Shown: positions 1 to 9,509, counted from the stretch's first letter. The stretch is 64,000 nucleotides of DNA from Billgrantia antri (GCF_019430905.1 NZ_JAHYCA010000007.1:62001-126000), one strand, 5' to 3'. Program-made: numbers and translations. The notes: generated by a model not told the origin, from the letters alone.

Positions 1-447
1 GACATATAGTCCCACCAGCAGCGAGACCAGGTCGAACCCGGAGTCGAGACAGCGGCCGGCGAGCGGGTCGGCCGGGTCCAGATCGAGCGGGTTGGACATG
101 ATCAAGCGCTGCCGGTCGCACAGCGGCATCGTCTGATGACCTACGATCCAGCTTGGACGAGGCTCGCCGCGTTCGTCGAACCAGGGTTCGAGACGCCTCA
201 TTTCCTGTTCCAGCCAGTCCCGTAGTCGGAGAAGAGTGCGCCGATCCTCCTCGCCGGCCAGATGCAACTCGAGCGTGCGCACTTCATCCTCGACCAGCCC
301 ACGGGTCGCGGCCAGACACCCCGACGCCGCCACATAGGGAAGGTCGTCGACGAGAGCACGATGGTACGCCACCAGCGAATCGAGCAATTCATCTACGCCG
401 ATGGCGCTCGATGAAGAGGTTGGGCAGGGTGCTGAAGTGGCGTCCAT
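1..447 (-). CDS. Hypothetical protein, 3' end outside window
   Basis: The minus-strand frame is open from an ATG at 447 to the window edge, giving the first 149 residues of a longer protein. A GGGAG ribosome-binding site lies about 7 bases before the ATG. The first 15 residues are Ser/Pro/Thr-rich. The rest looks helical and acidic (a DELLDSLVAYH segment, then EVRTLELHLAGEEDRR), with several Trp residues. It starts 28 bases after hemL stops on the same strand, so it may belong to the hemJ-thiD-hemL transcript. I do not recognise the family. Confidence 0.6.
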   Translation of the reverse strand, partial: MDATSAPCPTSSSSAIGVDELLDSLVAYHRALVDDLPYVAASGCLAATRGLVEDEVRTLELHLAGEEDRRTLLRLRDWLEQEMRRLEPWFDERGEPRPSWIVGHQTMPLCDRQRLIMSNPLDLDPADPLAGRCLDSGFDLVSLLVGLYV

Positions 448-475
448 GTTCACTCCCGTTAACGATTGGGCTTGT

Positions 476-1765
476 TCAATGCTGGCACACCTGGGCAAAG
501 GCCTTCTCGGCAGCGTCCAGCGTCCATTGGATGTCCTCCGGCGTGTGGGCACTGGACATGAAGCCCGCCTCGTACGCCGAGGGTGCCAGGTAGACGCCTT
601 CGTCCAGCATCGCCGCGAAGAAGCGACGGAAGGCATCTGCATCGCAAGCCGTGGCCTGGGCGAAGTTGTCGACCCGGGACTGTCCGGTGAAGAACAATCC
701 GAACATCCCGCCGGCACGCTGGGTGATCATGTCGACGCCGGCGGCATCGGCACGCTCCTGCAGGCCGTGGCAGAGCGTCTCGACGCGCTGGGCCAGGGCA
801 TCGTGGAAGCCGGGTTCGCGCAGCTTGGTCAACAGCGCAATGCCCGCCGCCATGGCCAGGGGATTGCCCGCCAGCGTACCCGCCTGGTAGACCGGCCCCA
901 GCGGAGAGATCTGCTCCATGATCTCACGCTTGCCGCCAAAGGCGCCCACCGGCATGCCGCCCCCGACGATCTTGCCCAGACAGGTCAGGTCGGGCTCGAT
1001 GCCGTAATGCGCCTGGGCACCGCCCATGGCCACCCGGAATCCGGTCATCACCTCATCAAAGATCAGCACACTCCCGTATTCGGTGCAAACCCGGCGCAGA
1101 GTGTCGAGGAAGCCGGGCTGCGGCGGGATGCAGTTCATGTTGCCGGCCACCGGCTCGACGATGATGCAGGCGATCTGGCTGCCGATTTCCTCGAAGCAGG
1201 CTTCCACCTCGTCGAGATCATTGTAGGAGAGGGTGATGGTGTGCTCCGCCAGCGAAGCGGGCACACCGGGCGAGCTGGGCTCGCCGTGGGTCAAGGCACC
1301 GGAGCCGGCCTTGACCAGCAGTGAGTCGGAGTGGCCGTGGTAGTTGCCCTCGAACTTGACGATCTTGTCACGCCCGGTGAAGCCGCGTGCCAGGCGAATC
1401 GCCGACATGGTGGCCTCGGTCCCCGAGTTGACCATGCGTACCAGCTCGATCGACGGGATCATGTCGCAGATCAGATCGGCCATGGTGGTTTCGATGGCAG
1501 TCGGCGTGCCGAACGAGAGACCATGGTCGAGCCGGCTGCGCACGGCACTCAGTACCTCGGGGTCGGCGTGTCCGGTAATCATCGGTCCCCAGGAACCGAC
1601 GTAATCGACGTAGCGCTTGCCCTCCACGTCGAACAGATAGGCCCCCTGTGCCCGCTCGATGAATACCGGGGGCCGATGCAGCCCCTTGAAGGCGCGGACG
1701 GGAGAATTGACACCGCCGGGGATATGGCGGCAGGCCTGTTCGAAGAGCGTTGCGGAAGTGGTCAT
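476..1765 (-). CDS. hemL: Glutamate-1-semialdehyde 2,1-aminomutase
   Basis: PLP enzyme of the C5 haem/tetrapyrrole pathway that converts glutamate-1-semialdehyde to 5-aminolevulinate in the cytoplasm. The start gives 429 residues, close to the 426 of the E. coli enzyme. Family landmarks are present: [11 protein letters not shown] near the N terminus, [16 protein letters not shown], the cofactor-pocket FDEVMTGFR, and [16 protein letters not shown] carrying the PLP lysine near residue 265. A GAGG ribosome-binding site lies 8 bases before the ATG at 1765, so HemL alone can be made from here. The same frame is also open upstream through thiD without a stop, so a ThiD-HemL fusion is possible. hemJ, another haem gene, lies upstream on the same strand. 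Confidence 0.95.
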   Translation of the reverse strand: MTTSATLFEQACRHIPGGVNSPVRAFKGLHRPPVFIERAQGAYLFDVEGKRYVDYVGSWGPMITGHADPEVLSAVRSRLDHGLSFGTPTAIETTMADLICDMIPSIELVRMVNSGTEATMSAIRLARGFTGRDKIVKFEGNYHGHSDSLLVKAGSGALTHGEPSSPGVPASLAEHTITLSYNDLDEVEACFEEIGSQIACIIVEPVAGNMNCIPPQPGFLDTLRRVCTEYGSVLIFDEVMTGFRVAMGGAQAHYGIEPDLTCLGKIVGGGMPVGAFGGKREIMEQISPLGPVYQAGTLAGNPLAMAAGIALLTKLREPGFHDALAQRVETLCHGLQERADAAGVDMITQRAGGMFGLFFTGQSRVDNFAQATACDADAFRRFFAAMLDEGVYLAPSAYEAGFMSSAHTPEDIQWTLDAAEKAFAQVCQH

Positions 1766-2749
1766 ATCAGCCTCATTGCGGTCTCGAAAATGGTTTGGTC
1801 CCGTCACGGGAAGTGCCGAGCTCGCATCGCCCGGTCTGTGGATAACTTCTTGGATAACCTTGGAATCGCCGGTGGAGTCCCCTGGTATTTCATGACTGCC
1901 ATCGGCAGGGGTCACGCCCGCCGCCGTATCGGGCTGCCGACTCGGCCAAGCCATGCGCCGCGGCAACGCCTGACCGTTTTCGTCCGGCCGCCAGGCATGC
2001 GCCAAGGCCTGCCAGGTGAAGCGCTGGGCCTGCTCGCACGCCGGATGCAGCGGCTCACCGGCGGCGAGGCGTGCCGCCAGTGCGGCAGCCAGGGTGCAGC
2101 CCGAGCCGTGAAAGCTCCCCGCCAGCCGCGGCCAGCGCCAGGCGAAGCGATCGCCTTCTGCGTACAGCGTCAGCTCGACCGTGTCATCCGGAACGCCGGC
2201 TGCCGGATCGTCGCTGCCGCTCACCAGCACGCCACGGCACCCTAGCGACAGCAACCGCAGGGCGCGCGCCTGGTCATCCTGCGCCTGCGGTCCGGCAAGG
2301 CGCGCCAGCTCGAGACGATTGGGCGTCAGGATATCCACAAGAGGAAGCAATCTCGCGCGAAAGGCATCGACCAAAGTCGCTGTGGATAACTCTTTCCCTC
2401 CCCCTGCCTTGAGCACCGGGTCGACCACCACCGGCACCCCGGGATGCGACTTGACGACGTCCACCACGGCGTCGAGCGTCTCGAGGCTGGCTATCAGCCC
2501 GACCTTGATCGCTGCCAGATGGAACTCGCCCAACTGCCGAGCCATGTCACCGATCAGGTTGGCTGCTACCGGTACCACGCTATGCACGTCACGGCAGTCC
2601 TGTACCGTCAATGCCGTGGGCACCGTAACCGCCCAGCCGCCGCAGGCAGCGATCGCTTCGCCGTCGGCGGTGAGTCCCGCGCCTCCGGTGGGGTCGTGGC
2701 CGGCCAGCACCAGTACGACCGGGCGTTGTTCGTTCATTTTGCTCGACAT
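476..2749 (-). CDS. thiD: HMP/HMP-P kinase ThiD, in frame with HemL (possible fusion)
   Basis: Phosphorylates hydroxymethylpyrimidine and its monophosphate in thiamine biosynthesis. The N-terminal ~265 residues are a ribokinase-fold Thi[15 protein letters not shown] substrate motif near residues 13-25, [23 protein letters not shown], and the [15 protein letters not shown] anion hole near residue 235. No stop codon follows the kinase domain. The frame crosses about 60 low-complexity residues (roughly 2749-relative codons 265-328) and enters HemL, so an uninterrupted product would have 757 residues. The ATG at 2749 lies 2 bases after the hemJ stop, suggesting translational coupling; ATG 2737 is an alternative. 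Neither has a strong ribosome-binding site. In pseudomonads thiD, thiE and hemL are separate neighbours. Here thiE is absent and the gap is translated through. Confidence 0.8.
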   Translation of the reverse strand: MSSKMNEQRPVVLVLAGHDPTGGAGLTADGEAIAACGGWAVTVPTALTVQDCRDVHSVVPVAANLIGDMARQLGEFHLAAIKVGLIASLETLDAVVDVVKSHPGVPVVVDPVLKAGGGKELSTATLVDAFRARLLPLVDILTPNRLELARLAGPQAQDDQARALRLLSLGCRGVLVSGSDDPAAGVPDDTVELTLYAEGDRFAWRWPRLAGSFHGSGCTLAAALAARLAAGEPLHPACEQAQRFTWQALAHAWRPDENGQALPRRMAWPSRQPDTAAGVTPADGSHEIPGDSTGDSKVIQEVIHRPGDASSALPVTGPNHFRDRNEADMTTSATLFEQACRHIPGGVNSPVRAFKGLHRPPVFIERAQGAYLFDVEGKRYVDYVGSWGPMITGHADPEVLSAVRSRLDHGLSFGTPTAIETTMADLICDMIPSIELVRMVNSGTEATMSAIRLARGFTGRDKIVKFEGNYHGHSDSLLVKAGSGALTHGEPSSPGVPASLAEHTITLSYNDLDEVEACFEEIGSQIACIIVEPVAGNMNCIPPQPGFLDTLRRVCTEYGSVLIFDEVMTGFRVAMGGAQAHYGIEPDLTCLGKIVGGGMPVGAFGGKREIMEQISPLGPVYQAGTLAGNPLAMAAGIALLTKLREPGFHDALAQRVETLCHGLQERADAAGVDMITQRAGGMFGLFFTGQSRVDNFAQATACDADAFRRFFAAMLDEGVYLAPSAYEAGFMSSAHTPEDIQWTLDAAEKAFAQVCQH

Positions 2750-2751
2750 GA

Positions 2752-3183
2752 TCAGAACGGCTTGAGCACGACCAGGATCACGATGACCAGCAAGGCGATC
2801 ACCGGCAGTTCGTTGAACCAACGGAAAAACACATGGGAACGCCGGCAACGGCCTGAGGCAAACTGCTTCAGGTAAACCAGACAGATGTGGTGGTAGACCA
2901 CCAGCAAGGCCACCAAGAGCAGCTTGACGTGCATCCAACCCATGCCAAGCCAGTGGGGCATGAGATAGAGCAGCCAGCTCCCGAGCCCGATAACCGCGAT
3001 CATCGATGGGGTCATGATGCCGCGGTAAAGCTTGCGCTCCATCACGCTGAAGGTGTCGATGGCCTGCTGCTCCCCCTTGTCACGCGCCATGGCATGGTAG
3101 ACATACAAGCGCGGCAGATAGAACAGCGCGGCAAACCAGGTCACGACGGCCACGATGTGCAGGGCCTTGATCCAGAGATACAT
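2752..3183 (-). CDS. hemJ: Protoporphyrinogen IX oxidase HemJ
   Basis: Membrane enzyme that oxidises protoporphyrinogen IX to protoporphyrin IX late in haem synthesis. It has 143 residues, the usual HemJ length. The sequence shows four hydrophobic membrane segments, the early conserved WIKALHI histidine, RLYVYHA after the first segment, and a lysine in the WMHVKLLLV third segment. These correspond to the conserved His and Lys of the family. A GGGAGAAAG ribosome-binding site precedes the ATG. It is first in a minus-strand group hemJ-thiD-hemL, placing two haem steps together. Having HemJ fits organisms that lack HemG or HemY. Confidence 0.9.
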   Translation of the reverse strand: MYLWIKALHIVAVVTWFAALFYLPRLYVYHAMARDKGEQQAIDTFSVMERKLYRGIMTPSMIAVIGLGSWLLYLMPHWLGMGWMHVKLLLVALLVVYHHICLVYLKQFASGRCRRSHVFFRWFNELPVIALLVIVILVVLKPF

Positions 3184-3228
3184 GCTTTCTCCCAGAAGCG
3201 TAATGACGACACGTCAGCAGCCGAAGGT

Positions 3229-5064
3229 TTACTTGAGTGAATAGTAACGCTCGATGGCACCGCGGGTGATGATACCGGAAATCCGCTTGTGCTTCGGGCG
3301 TCGACCATACTCCACATACAGGGCATCGACCGCCTGGTCGTTGAGCCGTTCGAAGGCTTCCGACAGGGTCGCCTGTAAATGGATCGGTGCCATCTCCAGG
3401 CGCAGCCCCGGGACCTCGAGAAGGTCGATCAACGCCTCCTCGGTGGTGATCTCCTCCAACTCTTTATCGTCAATCAGCGCCCGGGCCAGGTCGGCCGCCT
3501 TGAGCGCCAGCGTCGGCTTGTCGCCGGTGGAGCGCAGGATCAGGATCCAGGCCGGCTTGGCATCGAGCAAGGCGCGCGCCTGATCGCGGGTCACCATGCG
3601 TGGCGTGCTCACGAAGCTGCGCTCCATGACCGCCGGTACCGAGACCCGTGACAGCGCCTGCATCAAGGGCTGCTGCAACGGGTGCAGACCATGGCGGGTC
3701 ACGCTTATGAAGAAACCATCACAGCGGCAAAGCTGACGGGCCGTCAGCCCCGAGACCACCACCGCCAGCATGCCAGGGAGAATGATATTGGGATTGTGGG
3801 TCAATTCCAGCAGCGCCATCAGCGCCGCCAACGGCGCCTGCAGTACCGCACCCATCATGGCCGCCATGCCGAGCATGGCGTAAAACCCTGGCTCTACGCC
3901 CAACTGCGGGAACAGCCATGCTCCCACCAGATCCGCCAGCGCCCCGGCCGCGGCCCCGACCACCAACACCGGGCCGATGATACCGATGGGAATACCGCTG
4001 GCCACGGTGACGGCGGTCAGCAACAGCTTGGCCACTACCAGCGCCAGCAGCACGTCGACGGACAGGCTCCCCGCCAGCGATGCATCCAGGCTGTCATAGC
4101 CGATGCCCTGCACATCGGGATACCACCACGCCACCGCTGCCGTGGCCAGAGCCACCAGTGCCAGGCGCAGCACCACCGGCAGACCGCTGAGACGCTCGCT
4201 TCTCGACACGTGGATGAATGCCCCGGCCAGCAGGCCGATGAACAGCGCAGTGATCACGATCCAGGGCAGATTCATCAGCGACCCCAGGCTGACGCTGGGA
4301 ACCTGTATGGCGGGTTCCGAACCGTACACCAGCATGGCCATCAATGCGCCCATGGTGGAGGCCAAGATGACCGGCATGAAACCGGCAATGGTGTATTCCA
4401 TCATCACCACTTCCATGGCGAAGATGACCCCGGCGATCGGCGTATTGAACGACGCCGAGATACCCGCCGCCGTACCGCAGGCCACCAGCACTCGCAGGCT
4501 GTTGTGCGGCAGCCGCAAACGCTGGCCGAGTCCGCTGGCCGCGGCTGCCCCGAGATGGATGGCCGGCCCCTCGCGGCCGGCGGAGAGGCCACCCAGCACC
4601 GTGGCCACCCCCACCCACCACTGGTTGATCCAGTTGCGCAGGGGGAAGCGGCCCTGGTGATAAGTGAGGCGCTCGATGACGTGGGCAACGCCTAGCTTGC
4701 GTGCCGCCGCCGGCTGGCGCCACAGGAAGATGCCGATCAACGCCACGGCGATCAGCGGCAGGGCGGCACGAAACTCCGGCGCCAACCCTTCGAACGCCTC
4801 GTGGTTGCCTGCCGGCATGAACAGCAGCCCCCCCAGCTCGAGCAGCAGCCGGAAACCGACCATCACCGCACCGGTCACGACGCCTGATATGACCCCGAGC
4901 ACGCACAACTGCGGCAAGGCGTCGACACTGGCCAACTTGCGGCGAAAGCCTTCGAGGCTGAAAGAGGGAAGCGAAAGGCGCGGCACGGCAAGTTTCCTGT
5001 GCAGTCGGGTCCTTGAAAGCGGCGTCAAGGCGGTTGAGTCGCCGCCCCTTCTCTTGTGTATCAT
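3229..5064 (-). CDS. CLC-family chloride channel/antiporter with C-terminal cytosolic domain
   Basis: Anion transport protein of the CLC family in the inner membrane, 611 residues from the ATG at 5064. The membrane domain covers roughly residues 50-440. It carries the gating-glutamate motif GREGP (Glu165), [15 protein letters not shown] (residues 204-218) and the [11 protein letters not shown] segment. The last ~140 residues are hydrophilic and look like a CBS-pair type domain. Two hallmark residues differ from E. coli ClcA: the GSGIP serine motif is replaced by GVAHVI (about residues 125-130), and the internal proton glutamate (ClcA Glu203) aligns with Val219. The gene is divergent from argC across 63 bases. 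Whether it is a channel or an exchanger cannot be read from sequence. Confidence 0.88.
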   Translation of the reverse strand: MIHKRRGGDSTALTPLSRTRLHRKLAVPRLSLPSFSLEGFRRKLASVDALPQLCVLGVISGVVTGAVMVGFRLLLELGGLLFMPAGNHEAFEGLAPEFRAALPLIAVALIGIFLWRQPAAARKLGVAHVIERLTYHQGRFPLRNWINQWWVGVATVLGGLSAGREGPAIHLGAAAASGLGQRLRLPHNSLRVLVACGTAAGISASFNTPIAGVIFAMEVVMMEYTIAGFMPVILASTMGALMAMLVYGSEPAIQVPSVSLGSLMNLPWIVITALFIGLLAGAFIHVSRSERLSGLPVVLRLALVALATAAVAWWYPDVQGIGYDSLDASLAGSLSVDVLLALVVAKLLLTAVTVASGIPIGIIGPVLVVGAAAGALADLVGAWLFPQLGVEPGFYAMLGMAAMMGAVLQAPLAALMALLELTHNPNIILPGMLAVVVSGLTARQLCRCDGFFISVTRHGLHPLQQPLMQALSRVSVPAVMERSFVSTPRMVTRDQARALLDAKPAWILILRSTGDKPTLALKAADLARALIDDKELEEITTEEALIDLLEVPGLRLEMAPIHLQATLSEAFERLNDQAVDALYVEYGRRPKHKRISGIITRGAIERYYSLK

Positions 5065-5127
5065 ATCTGCATAGGGGCGGTCCCGTTGGCGGTCGCTCTG
5101 CCAGGCCAACTTCGAAGGAGTCGCGTT

Positions 5128-6162
5128 GTGATCAAGGTCGGAATCGTCGGCGGTACCGGATACACCGGCGTCGAATTGCTCAGGCTGCTGGCCCAGCATC
5201 CCGAGGTGGAGGTCGAAGCCATTACCTCCCGCTCGGAGGCCGGCGTTCGCGTCTGCGACATGTACCCCAACCTGCGCGGCCACTACGACGCCCTGGCCTT
5301 CAGCGAGCCCGATTCTCACCGCCTGGGCGCCTGCGACGCGGTTTTCTTCGCCACGCCGCATGGGGTCGCCCATGCCCTGGCCGGCGAATTGCTCGCCCAA
5401 GGGACCCGGGTGATCGATCTTTCCGCCGATTTCCGCCTGCGCGATGCCGAGGTATGGGCCGAGTGGTACGGCCAGCCGCATGGCGCCCCGGAACTGCTCG
5501 ACGAAGCCGTCTACGGTCTGCCCGAGCTGCATCGCGACCGCATTCGCCAGGCACGCCTCATCGCCGTGCCCGGCTGCTATCCAACGGCGGTCCAACTGGG
5601 GCTGCTGCCGCTGCTCGAGGCCGGGCTGATCGACGCCGAGCACATCATTGCCGACTGCAAGTCCGGCGTCACCGGCGCCGGCCGCGGGGCCAAGGTTCCC
5701 TCACTGCTGGCCGAGGCCAGCGAGTCGATGAAGGCCTATGGCGCCTCCGGCCACCGTCACCTGCCGGAAATCCGCCAAGGCCTCGGCGATGCCGCCGGAG
5801 GCGCGGTGGGTCTGACCTTCGTGCCGCACCTGACCCCGATGATCCGCGGTATCCATGCCACCCTCTACGGTCGCCTGAAGGGTGAGCCGGGCGATCTCCA
5901 GGCGCTGTTCGAGCGGCGCTTCGCCGACGAGCCCTTCGTCGACGTGATGCCCGCCGGCAGCCATCCGGAAACGCGCAGCGTCAAGGGTGCCAACGTCTGC
6001 CGTCTGGCGGTGCATCGCCCCGGTGACGGCGACACCGTGGTGGTACTATCGGTGATCGACAACCTGGTCAAGGGTGCCTCGGGCCAGGCGGTGCAGAACC
6101 TCAACCTGATGTTCGGCTTCGCCGAGAACGCCGGTCTCGCCGCACCCGCACTGATGCCGTGA
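5128..6162 (+). CDS. argC: N-acetyl-gamma-glutamyl-phosphate reductase
   Basis: Third step of arginine biosynthesis: NADPH-dependent reduction of N-acetylglutamyl phosphate to the semialdehyde. The GTG start at 5128 gives 344 residues beginning [16 protein letters not shown], the Rossmann NADP motif. It has an AAGGAG ribosome-binding site 8 bases upstream, so it is preferred over an in-frame ATG at 5056. The catalytic cysteine is Cys150 in [11 protein letters not shown]. Other family motifs are VIDLSADFR and [11 protein letters not shown]. It is a single gene, divergent from the CLC gene and followed by a hairpin at 6179-6212. Confidence 0.96.
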   Translation: MIKVGIVGGTGYTGVELLRLLAQHPEVEVEAITSRSEAGVRVCDMYPNLRGHYDALAFSEPDSHRLGACDAVFFATPHGVAHALAGELLAQGTRVIDLSADFRLRDAEVWAEWYGQPHGAPELLDEAVYGLPELHRDRIRQARLIAVPGCYPTAVQLGLLPLLEAGLIDAEHIIADCKSGVTGAGRGAKVPSLLAEASESMKAYGASGHRHLPEIRQGLGDAAGGAVGLTFVPHLTPMIRGIHATLYGRLKGEPGDLQALFERRFADEPFVDVMPAGSHPETRSVKGANVCRLAVHRPGDGDTVVVLSVIDNLVKGASGQAVQNLNLMFGFAENAGLAAPALMP

Positions 6163-6178
6163 CCCTCCATCGCGCGCT

Positions 6179-6212
6179 TTGCCGAGGGCGGTAGACAGGC
6201 CCGCCTCGGCAA
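6179..6212 (+). terminator. Hairpin terminator after argC
   Basis: An inverted repeat pairs TTGCCGAGG(G)CGG with CCGCCTCGGCAA around a 9-base loop, with a single bulged G. It starts 17 bases after the argC stop. The downstream T-run is broken (TAGTTGACCCTTTT) and overlaps the erpA promoter, so termination may be partial. Confidence 0.55.
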
Positions 6213-6215
6213 TAG

Positions 6216-6245
6216 TTGACCCTTTTGCTTGGGATTGGGGATAAT
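6216..6245 (+). promoter_or_regulatory. Sigma-70 type promoter for erpA
   Basis: A TTGACC -35 box (6216-6221) and a GATAAT -10 box (6240-6245) are separated by 18 bases. Each matches the consensus at five of six positions. The -10 ends 38 bases before the erpA start, so the leader is short. No regulator site was recognised. Confidence 0.6.
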
Positions 6246-6283
6246 CCCCTGTTACCCATTTCTCAGCTCAGGGGAGGATGCCC

Positions 6284-6637
6284 ATGAGCGGCGCCGAAAC
6301 CTTCATGCCCACTCCGATGATGCTCTCCGAGGCTGCCAGAAACCGCCTCCAGGCACTCGTCAAGGAGGAAGGCAGGCCCGAACTCAAGCTTCGCGTCTAC
6401 GTGACGGGAGGCGGCTGTTCGGGTTTTCAGTACGGCTTCGACTTCGCCGAATCGGTCGGCGAAGACGACACCCTCATCGAATTCGGTAACGTTGCGCTGG
6501 TCGTCGACGAGCTCTCTTACCAATATCTCGTGGGCTCCACCGTCGATTACGAGGAGGGGCTGGCCGGTGCCCGCTTCCTGGTTCAGAACCCCAACGCCAC
6601 GACCACCTGCGGCTGCGGTGCTTCCTTCATGGTCTAA
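6284..6637 (+). CDS. erpA: Iron-sulfur cluster insertion protein ErpA
   Basis: A-type carrier that delivers Fe-S clusters to apo-enzymes such as those of isoprenoid synthesis. It has 117 residues from the ATG at 6284. The three cluster cysteines are in place: Cys45 in GGGCSGFQY, and Cys109 and Cys111 in TTCGCGASF. The upstream in-frame ATG at 6278 directly abuts the GGGGAGG ribosome-binding site, whereas 6284 sits 6 bases after it, so 6284 is preferred. It is monocistronic under its own promoter. Confidence 0.94.
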   Translation: MSGAETFMPTPMMLSEAARNRLQALVKEEGRPELKLRVYVTGGGCSGFQYGFDFAESVGEDDTLIEFGNVALVVDELSYQYLVGSTVDYEEGLAGARFLVQNPNATTTCGCGASFMV

Positions 6638-6716
6638 CCCCTTGACTTGACGCTTCCCCGTGGACTCGCCATGGTTGAAAGGCGTAACGCCACAACAATT
6701 CACCATGGGGAAACGT

Positions 6717-7481
6717 ATGAAACGACACGTGAAGACGGCCACCCTGGTTACCGGCATCGCCTGTGGACTGGGCCTATCCAGCCTGGCTGGCGCCAATGAA
6801 ACACTCGATGTAGTCACCGACCCGAGCTTCGTCCCTTTCGAGATGATGGATCAGGAAACCGGCGAAATGGTCGGTTTCGACATGGACATCATCGCCGCAG
6901 TGGCCGAACGGGCCGGGTTCGATTACGAACTCAACACCATGGATTTCAACGGCATCATCCCCGCCGTCCAGACCGGCAACGTGGACGTCGCCATCGCCGG
7001 CATCACCATCACCGAGGAGCGCGCCGAGATCGTCGACTTCTCCGACCCCTACTACGACAGCGGCCTGAAGATCCTGGTGCGCGCCGACGAGGAGGGCGTC
7101 GAAGAGATCGAAGACCTCGAAGGCAAGACCATCGCCACCAAGGTCGGCTCCACCAGCTACGATTTCCTGCAGGAACACCTCGGCGACAGTGCCGAGATCA
7201 CCCCTTATCCCGGCAGCAGCGACATGTACATGGCGCTGCTCGGCGGCAGTGCCGATGCCGTGTTCTACGACGCGCCCAATGTCAGCTACTTCGCTCAGAC
7301 CCGCGGCGAGGGCCGGGCCAAGGTGGTCGGCCCGCTCTACGAGGGCCAGCAGTACGGCATCGTCTTCGTCAAGGGTAGCGAGTGGGTCGAACCCGCCAAC
7401 CAGGCTCTGGCCGAGATGCGCCAGGACGGTACCTACGACGAGATCCACGAGAAGTGGTTCGGCAGCGCCAGCGACGAGTGA
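6717..7481 (+). CDS. Amino-acid ABC transporter periplasmic binding protein (family 3)
   Basis: Receptor of a polar amino-acid importer. It has 254 residues. The first ~23 form a signal peptide (MKRHVKTATLV... ending SSLAGA before NETL). The mature part is the family 3 fold: DPSFVPFEMMD, GFDMDIIAAVAERAGF, VDVAIAGITITEERAEIVDFSDPYYDSG, and a C-terminal DEIHEKWFG. The mature protein is strongly acidic, as in halophiles. The start follows a GGGGAA ribosome-binding site by 6 bases. Permease and ATPase genes follow, with a large hairpin between this gene and the permease. The ligand is likely a polar amino acid such as glutamine, but the sequence does not decide it. Confidence 0.9.
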   Translation: MKRHVKTATLVTGIACGLGLSSLAGANETLDVVTDPSFVPFEMMDQETGEMVGFDMDIIAAVAERAGFDYELNTMDFNGIIPAVQTGNVDVAIAGITITEERAEIVDFSDPYYDSGLKILVRADEEGVEEIEDLEGKTIATKVGSTSYDFLQEHLGDSAEITPYPGSSDMYMALLGGSADAVFYDAPNVSYFAQTRGEGRAKVVGPLYEGQQYGIVFVKGSEWVEPANQALAEMRQDGTYDEIHEKWFGSASDE

Positions 7482-7498
7482 TAGCCCAGCGCTCCTGA

Positions 7499-7529
7499 CG
7501 CGGGGTCGGGTCCTCGACCTGACCCCGCG
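7499..7529 (+). other. Intercistronic hairpin between binding protein and permease
   Basis: A 14-bp stem (CGCGGGGTCGGGTC with GACCTGACCCCGCG, one G-U pair) closes a 3-base CTC loop. It begins 17 bases after the binding-protein stop. There is no T-run after it, so it is not a classical terminator. A 3' stem-loop here could stabilise the binding-protein mRNA and help make the receptor in excess over the membrane parts. Confidence 0.7.
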
Positions 7530-7588
7530 GCGTTGTCATCGGCCCGCGTCTCCCGGTTTCCGAGGCGCATCCTGAGCGGAGAACCCAA

Positions 7589-8260
7589 GTGGACGTCACC
7601 TTCCAATTCGACTGGGAGGCGGCCTTCGCCTCCATCCCCTTTCTGCTCAAGGGGATTCCCTACACCCTGCTGATCTCCTTCGGCGGGCTGGCCATCGGTT
7701 TCCTGATCGGCATCCTGTTCGGCCTGCTGCGCATCAGCCCGGTCATCTGGCTGCGAGTGCCTGCGATCGCCTATATCGAGATCTTTCGCGGCACCCCGGT
7801 ACTGGTTCAGGTGCTGTTCATCTTCTATGGCCTGCCGCAGATCCTCGGCGGGCCGATCAACGCCCTGGTAGCCGGCATCGCCGCCATCGCGGTCAACTCC
7901 GGCGCCTACATCTCGGAGATCGTGCGCGGCGGCGTGCAATCGATCGAGCGCGGCCAGCGCGAAGCCAGTCTGTCGCTCGGCCTCTCGCGCGTGCAGTCGT
8001 TCCGCTACATCATCTGGCCCCAGGCCTTCCGCCGCATGATCCCGCCGCTCGGCAACCAGGGCATCATCAGCATCAAGGACACCTCGCTGTTCTCGGTGAT
8101 CGGGGTCGGTGAGCTGGTACGTCAGGGCCAGGTCTACATCGCCACCACTTTCAACGCCCTGGAAGTCTACTTGATGGTCGCCCTCCTCTATCTGGCGATA
8201 ACCCTGAGCCTGTCATTTGCCCTGCGCCTGCTAGAGCGCAAGGGCCTGGTCGGACAATAA
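7589..8260 (+). CDS. Amino-acid ABC transporter permease
   Basis: Inner-membrane permease of the His/Glu/Gln/Arg/opine family, 223 residues from a GTG start with a GGAG ribosome-binding site upstream. It has several membrane segments and the family signatures [13 protein letters not shown] and, at the EAA loop, [28 protein letters not shown]. It ends 10 bases before the ATPase gene. One permease gene is present, so the transporter is probably a homodimer of this subunit. Confidence 0.92.
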   Translation: MDVTFQFDWEAAFASIPFLLKGIPYTLLISFGGLAIGFLIGILFGLLRISPVIWLRVPAIAYIEIFRGTPVLVQVLFIFYGLPQILGGPINALVAGIAAIAVNSGAYISEIVRGGVQSIERGQREASLSLGLSRVQSFRYIIWPQAFRRMIPPLGNQGIISIKDTSLFSVIGVGELVRQGQVYIATTFNALEVYLMVALLYLAITLSLSFALRLLERKGLVGQ

Positions 8261-8270
8261 GGAGCGCGAC

Positions 8271-9044
8271 ATGAGCCGAGACGATACACACGCCGACGCT
8301 GACCCCATCGTGCACATGGACAAGGTCAACAAGCACTTTGGCGAGTTGCACGTGCTCAAGGACATCGATCTGGCCGTCGCCTCCGGCGAGGTGGTGGTGG
8401 TGATCGGCGCCAGCGGCTCGGGCAAGTCCACCCTGATTCGCTGCATCAACGGCCTCGAGGAGTTTCAGGCCGGCCACATCGAGGTCGACGGCAACGAGCT
8501 GCTCCCGGACGGCAAGAGCGGCCGCGCACTGCAGAAGATCCGCACAGAAGTCGGCATGGTGTTCCAGCAGTTCAACTTGTTCCCGCATCTCAGCGTACTC
8601 GACAATGTCACGCTGGCCCCCATGAAGGTACGCGGCTGGAGCCGGGCCGATGCCACCGAGACCGCCTATAGGCTGCTCGAACGCGTCGGTATCGCCGACC
8701 AGGCCGACAAGTATCCGTCGCAACTCTCCGGAGGGCAGCAACAGCGCGTCGCCCTGGCCAGGGCACTGGCCATGGAGCCCCGCCTGATGCTCTTCGACGA
8801 ACCCACCTCGGCACTCGATCCGGAGATGATCGGCGAAGTGCTCGATGCCATGCGCGAACTTGCCCGTGAGGGCATGACCATGATCATCGTCACCCACGAG
8901 ATGGGCTTCGCCCGCGAGGTCGCCGATCGCGTGGTTTTCATCGATCGCGGCGAGATCGTCGAGCAGGCGGCGCCGGTCACGCTGTTCGACTCTCCGCAGC
9001 AAGAACGCACCAGGAGCTTCCTGTCCCGTGTGCTCAAGCACTGA
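8271..9044 (+). CDS. Amino-acid ABC transporter ATP-binding protein (GlnQ-like)
   Basis: Cytoplasmic ATPase of the importer encoded by the preceding two genes, 257 residues. It shows Walker [10 protein letters not shown] near residue 45, the Q-loop [10 protein letters not shown], the ABC signature [16 protein letters not shown], Walker [15 protein letters not shown] and the switch histidine in [14 protein letters not shown] lies 7 bases before the ATG. It is the last gene of the three-gene operon and is followed by a strong terminator at 9073-9106. Confidence 0.95.
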   Translation: MSRDDTHADADPIVHMDKVNKHFGELHVLKDIDLAVASGEVVVVIGASGSGKSTLIRCINGLEEFQAGHIEVDGNELLPDGKSGRALQKIRTEVGMVFQQFNLFPHLSVLDNVTLAPMKVRGWSRADATETAYRLLERVGIADQADKYPSQLSGGQQQRVALARALAMEPRLMLFDEPTSALDPEMIGEVLDAMRELAREGMTMIIVTHEMGFAREVADRVVFIDRGEIVEQAAPVTLFDSPQQERTRSFLSRVLKH

Positions 9045-9072
9045 AGCTCGTAGAGCGCCTTTTCCGTCTGAC

Positions 9073-9106
9073 AGGTCCTGTCGAATACGACAGGGCCTAT
9101 TTTTTT
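9073..9106 (+). terminator. Rho-independent terminator of the amino-acid ABC operon
   Basis: An 11-bp stem, AGGTCCTGTCG paired with CGACAGGGCCT (one G-U pair), surrounds an AATA loop. It is followed at once by A and seven Ts (9100-9106). It separates the operon from the origin region. Confidence 0.9.
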
Positions 9107-9110
9107 GGCC

Positions 9111-9509
9111 TGTGGATAAAAAAAATTCTGTTCACCCGAATCTGCCGCCTCAGATGCGTGGTTGTCGACTTCTCGTTCGCTTACCGCGACTGTTCACAGT
9201 CACGGTGACAAGCCCGGTAGGCAACGGTGGAAAAAAGGTGTAGCGTTCGCGCTGTGGAAAAGGCCAGCATTCATCCACAGCCCCCACACCGGCTACCCTC
9301 AGCTCGTCACCCTCTTCTCCGCATAGAAGTTAACAAAACAAAGCATTGAAATTAAATACCTTCTACGGCTTATCCACAGATATTGTCCACACCAGTAATC
9401 ACAACCACAGCAGAACTTCTTTCTTTTTAGATATTCTGTTTTGGTTATCTGGAGGGAAAGTGGGAGGCTTGGACGAAGGCGGTGTGGAAAACCCTGACGC
9501 TTACCCACA
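9111..9509. other. Probable chromosomal replication origin (oriC)
   Basis: The gap 9045-9578 has no supportable gene. After the terminator it holds perfect DnaA boxes at 9111-9119 (TGTGGATAA) and 9370-9378 (TTATCCACA). One-mismatch boxes lie at 9253-9261, 9271-9279, 9383-9391, 9483-9491 and 9501-9509. AT-rich stretches at about 9331-9362 and 9415-9452 could be the unwinding element. It lies immediately upstream of mnmG, with parAB 3 kb on, which is a common gammaproteobacterial origin setting. I saw no GATC in it, so Dam/SeqA control as in E. coli is unlikely. Confidence 0.75.

Noticed and set aside
401..1324. Long open frame on the plus strand opposite hemL
   Set aside because: It is antisense to a well-supported gene, its translation is low-complexity Arg/Gly/Asp-rich, and it matches no family. 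Such mirror frames are common in GC-rich DNA.
3682..4695. 337-codon plus-strand frame opposite the CLC gene
   Set aside because: Gln/His/Arg-rich composition typical of a codon-bias shadow, wholly inside the CLC gene.
5065..5643. Upstream extension of the CLC frame across argC
   Set aside because: The extra codons are antisense to argC and have no membrane-protein character; ATG 5064 fits the family N terminus.
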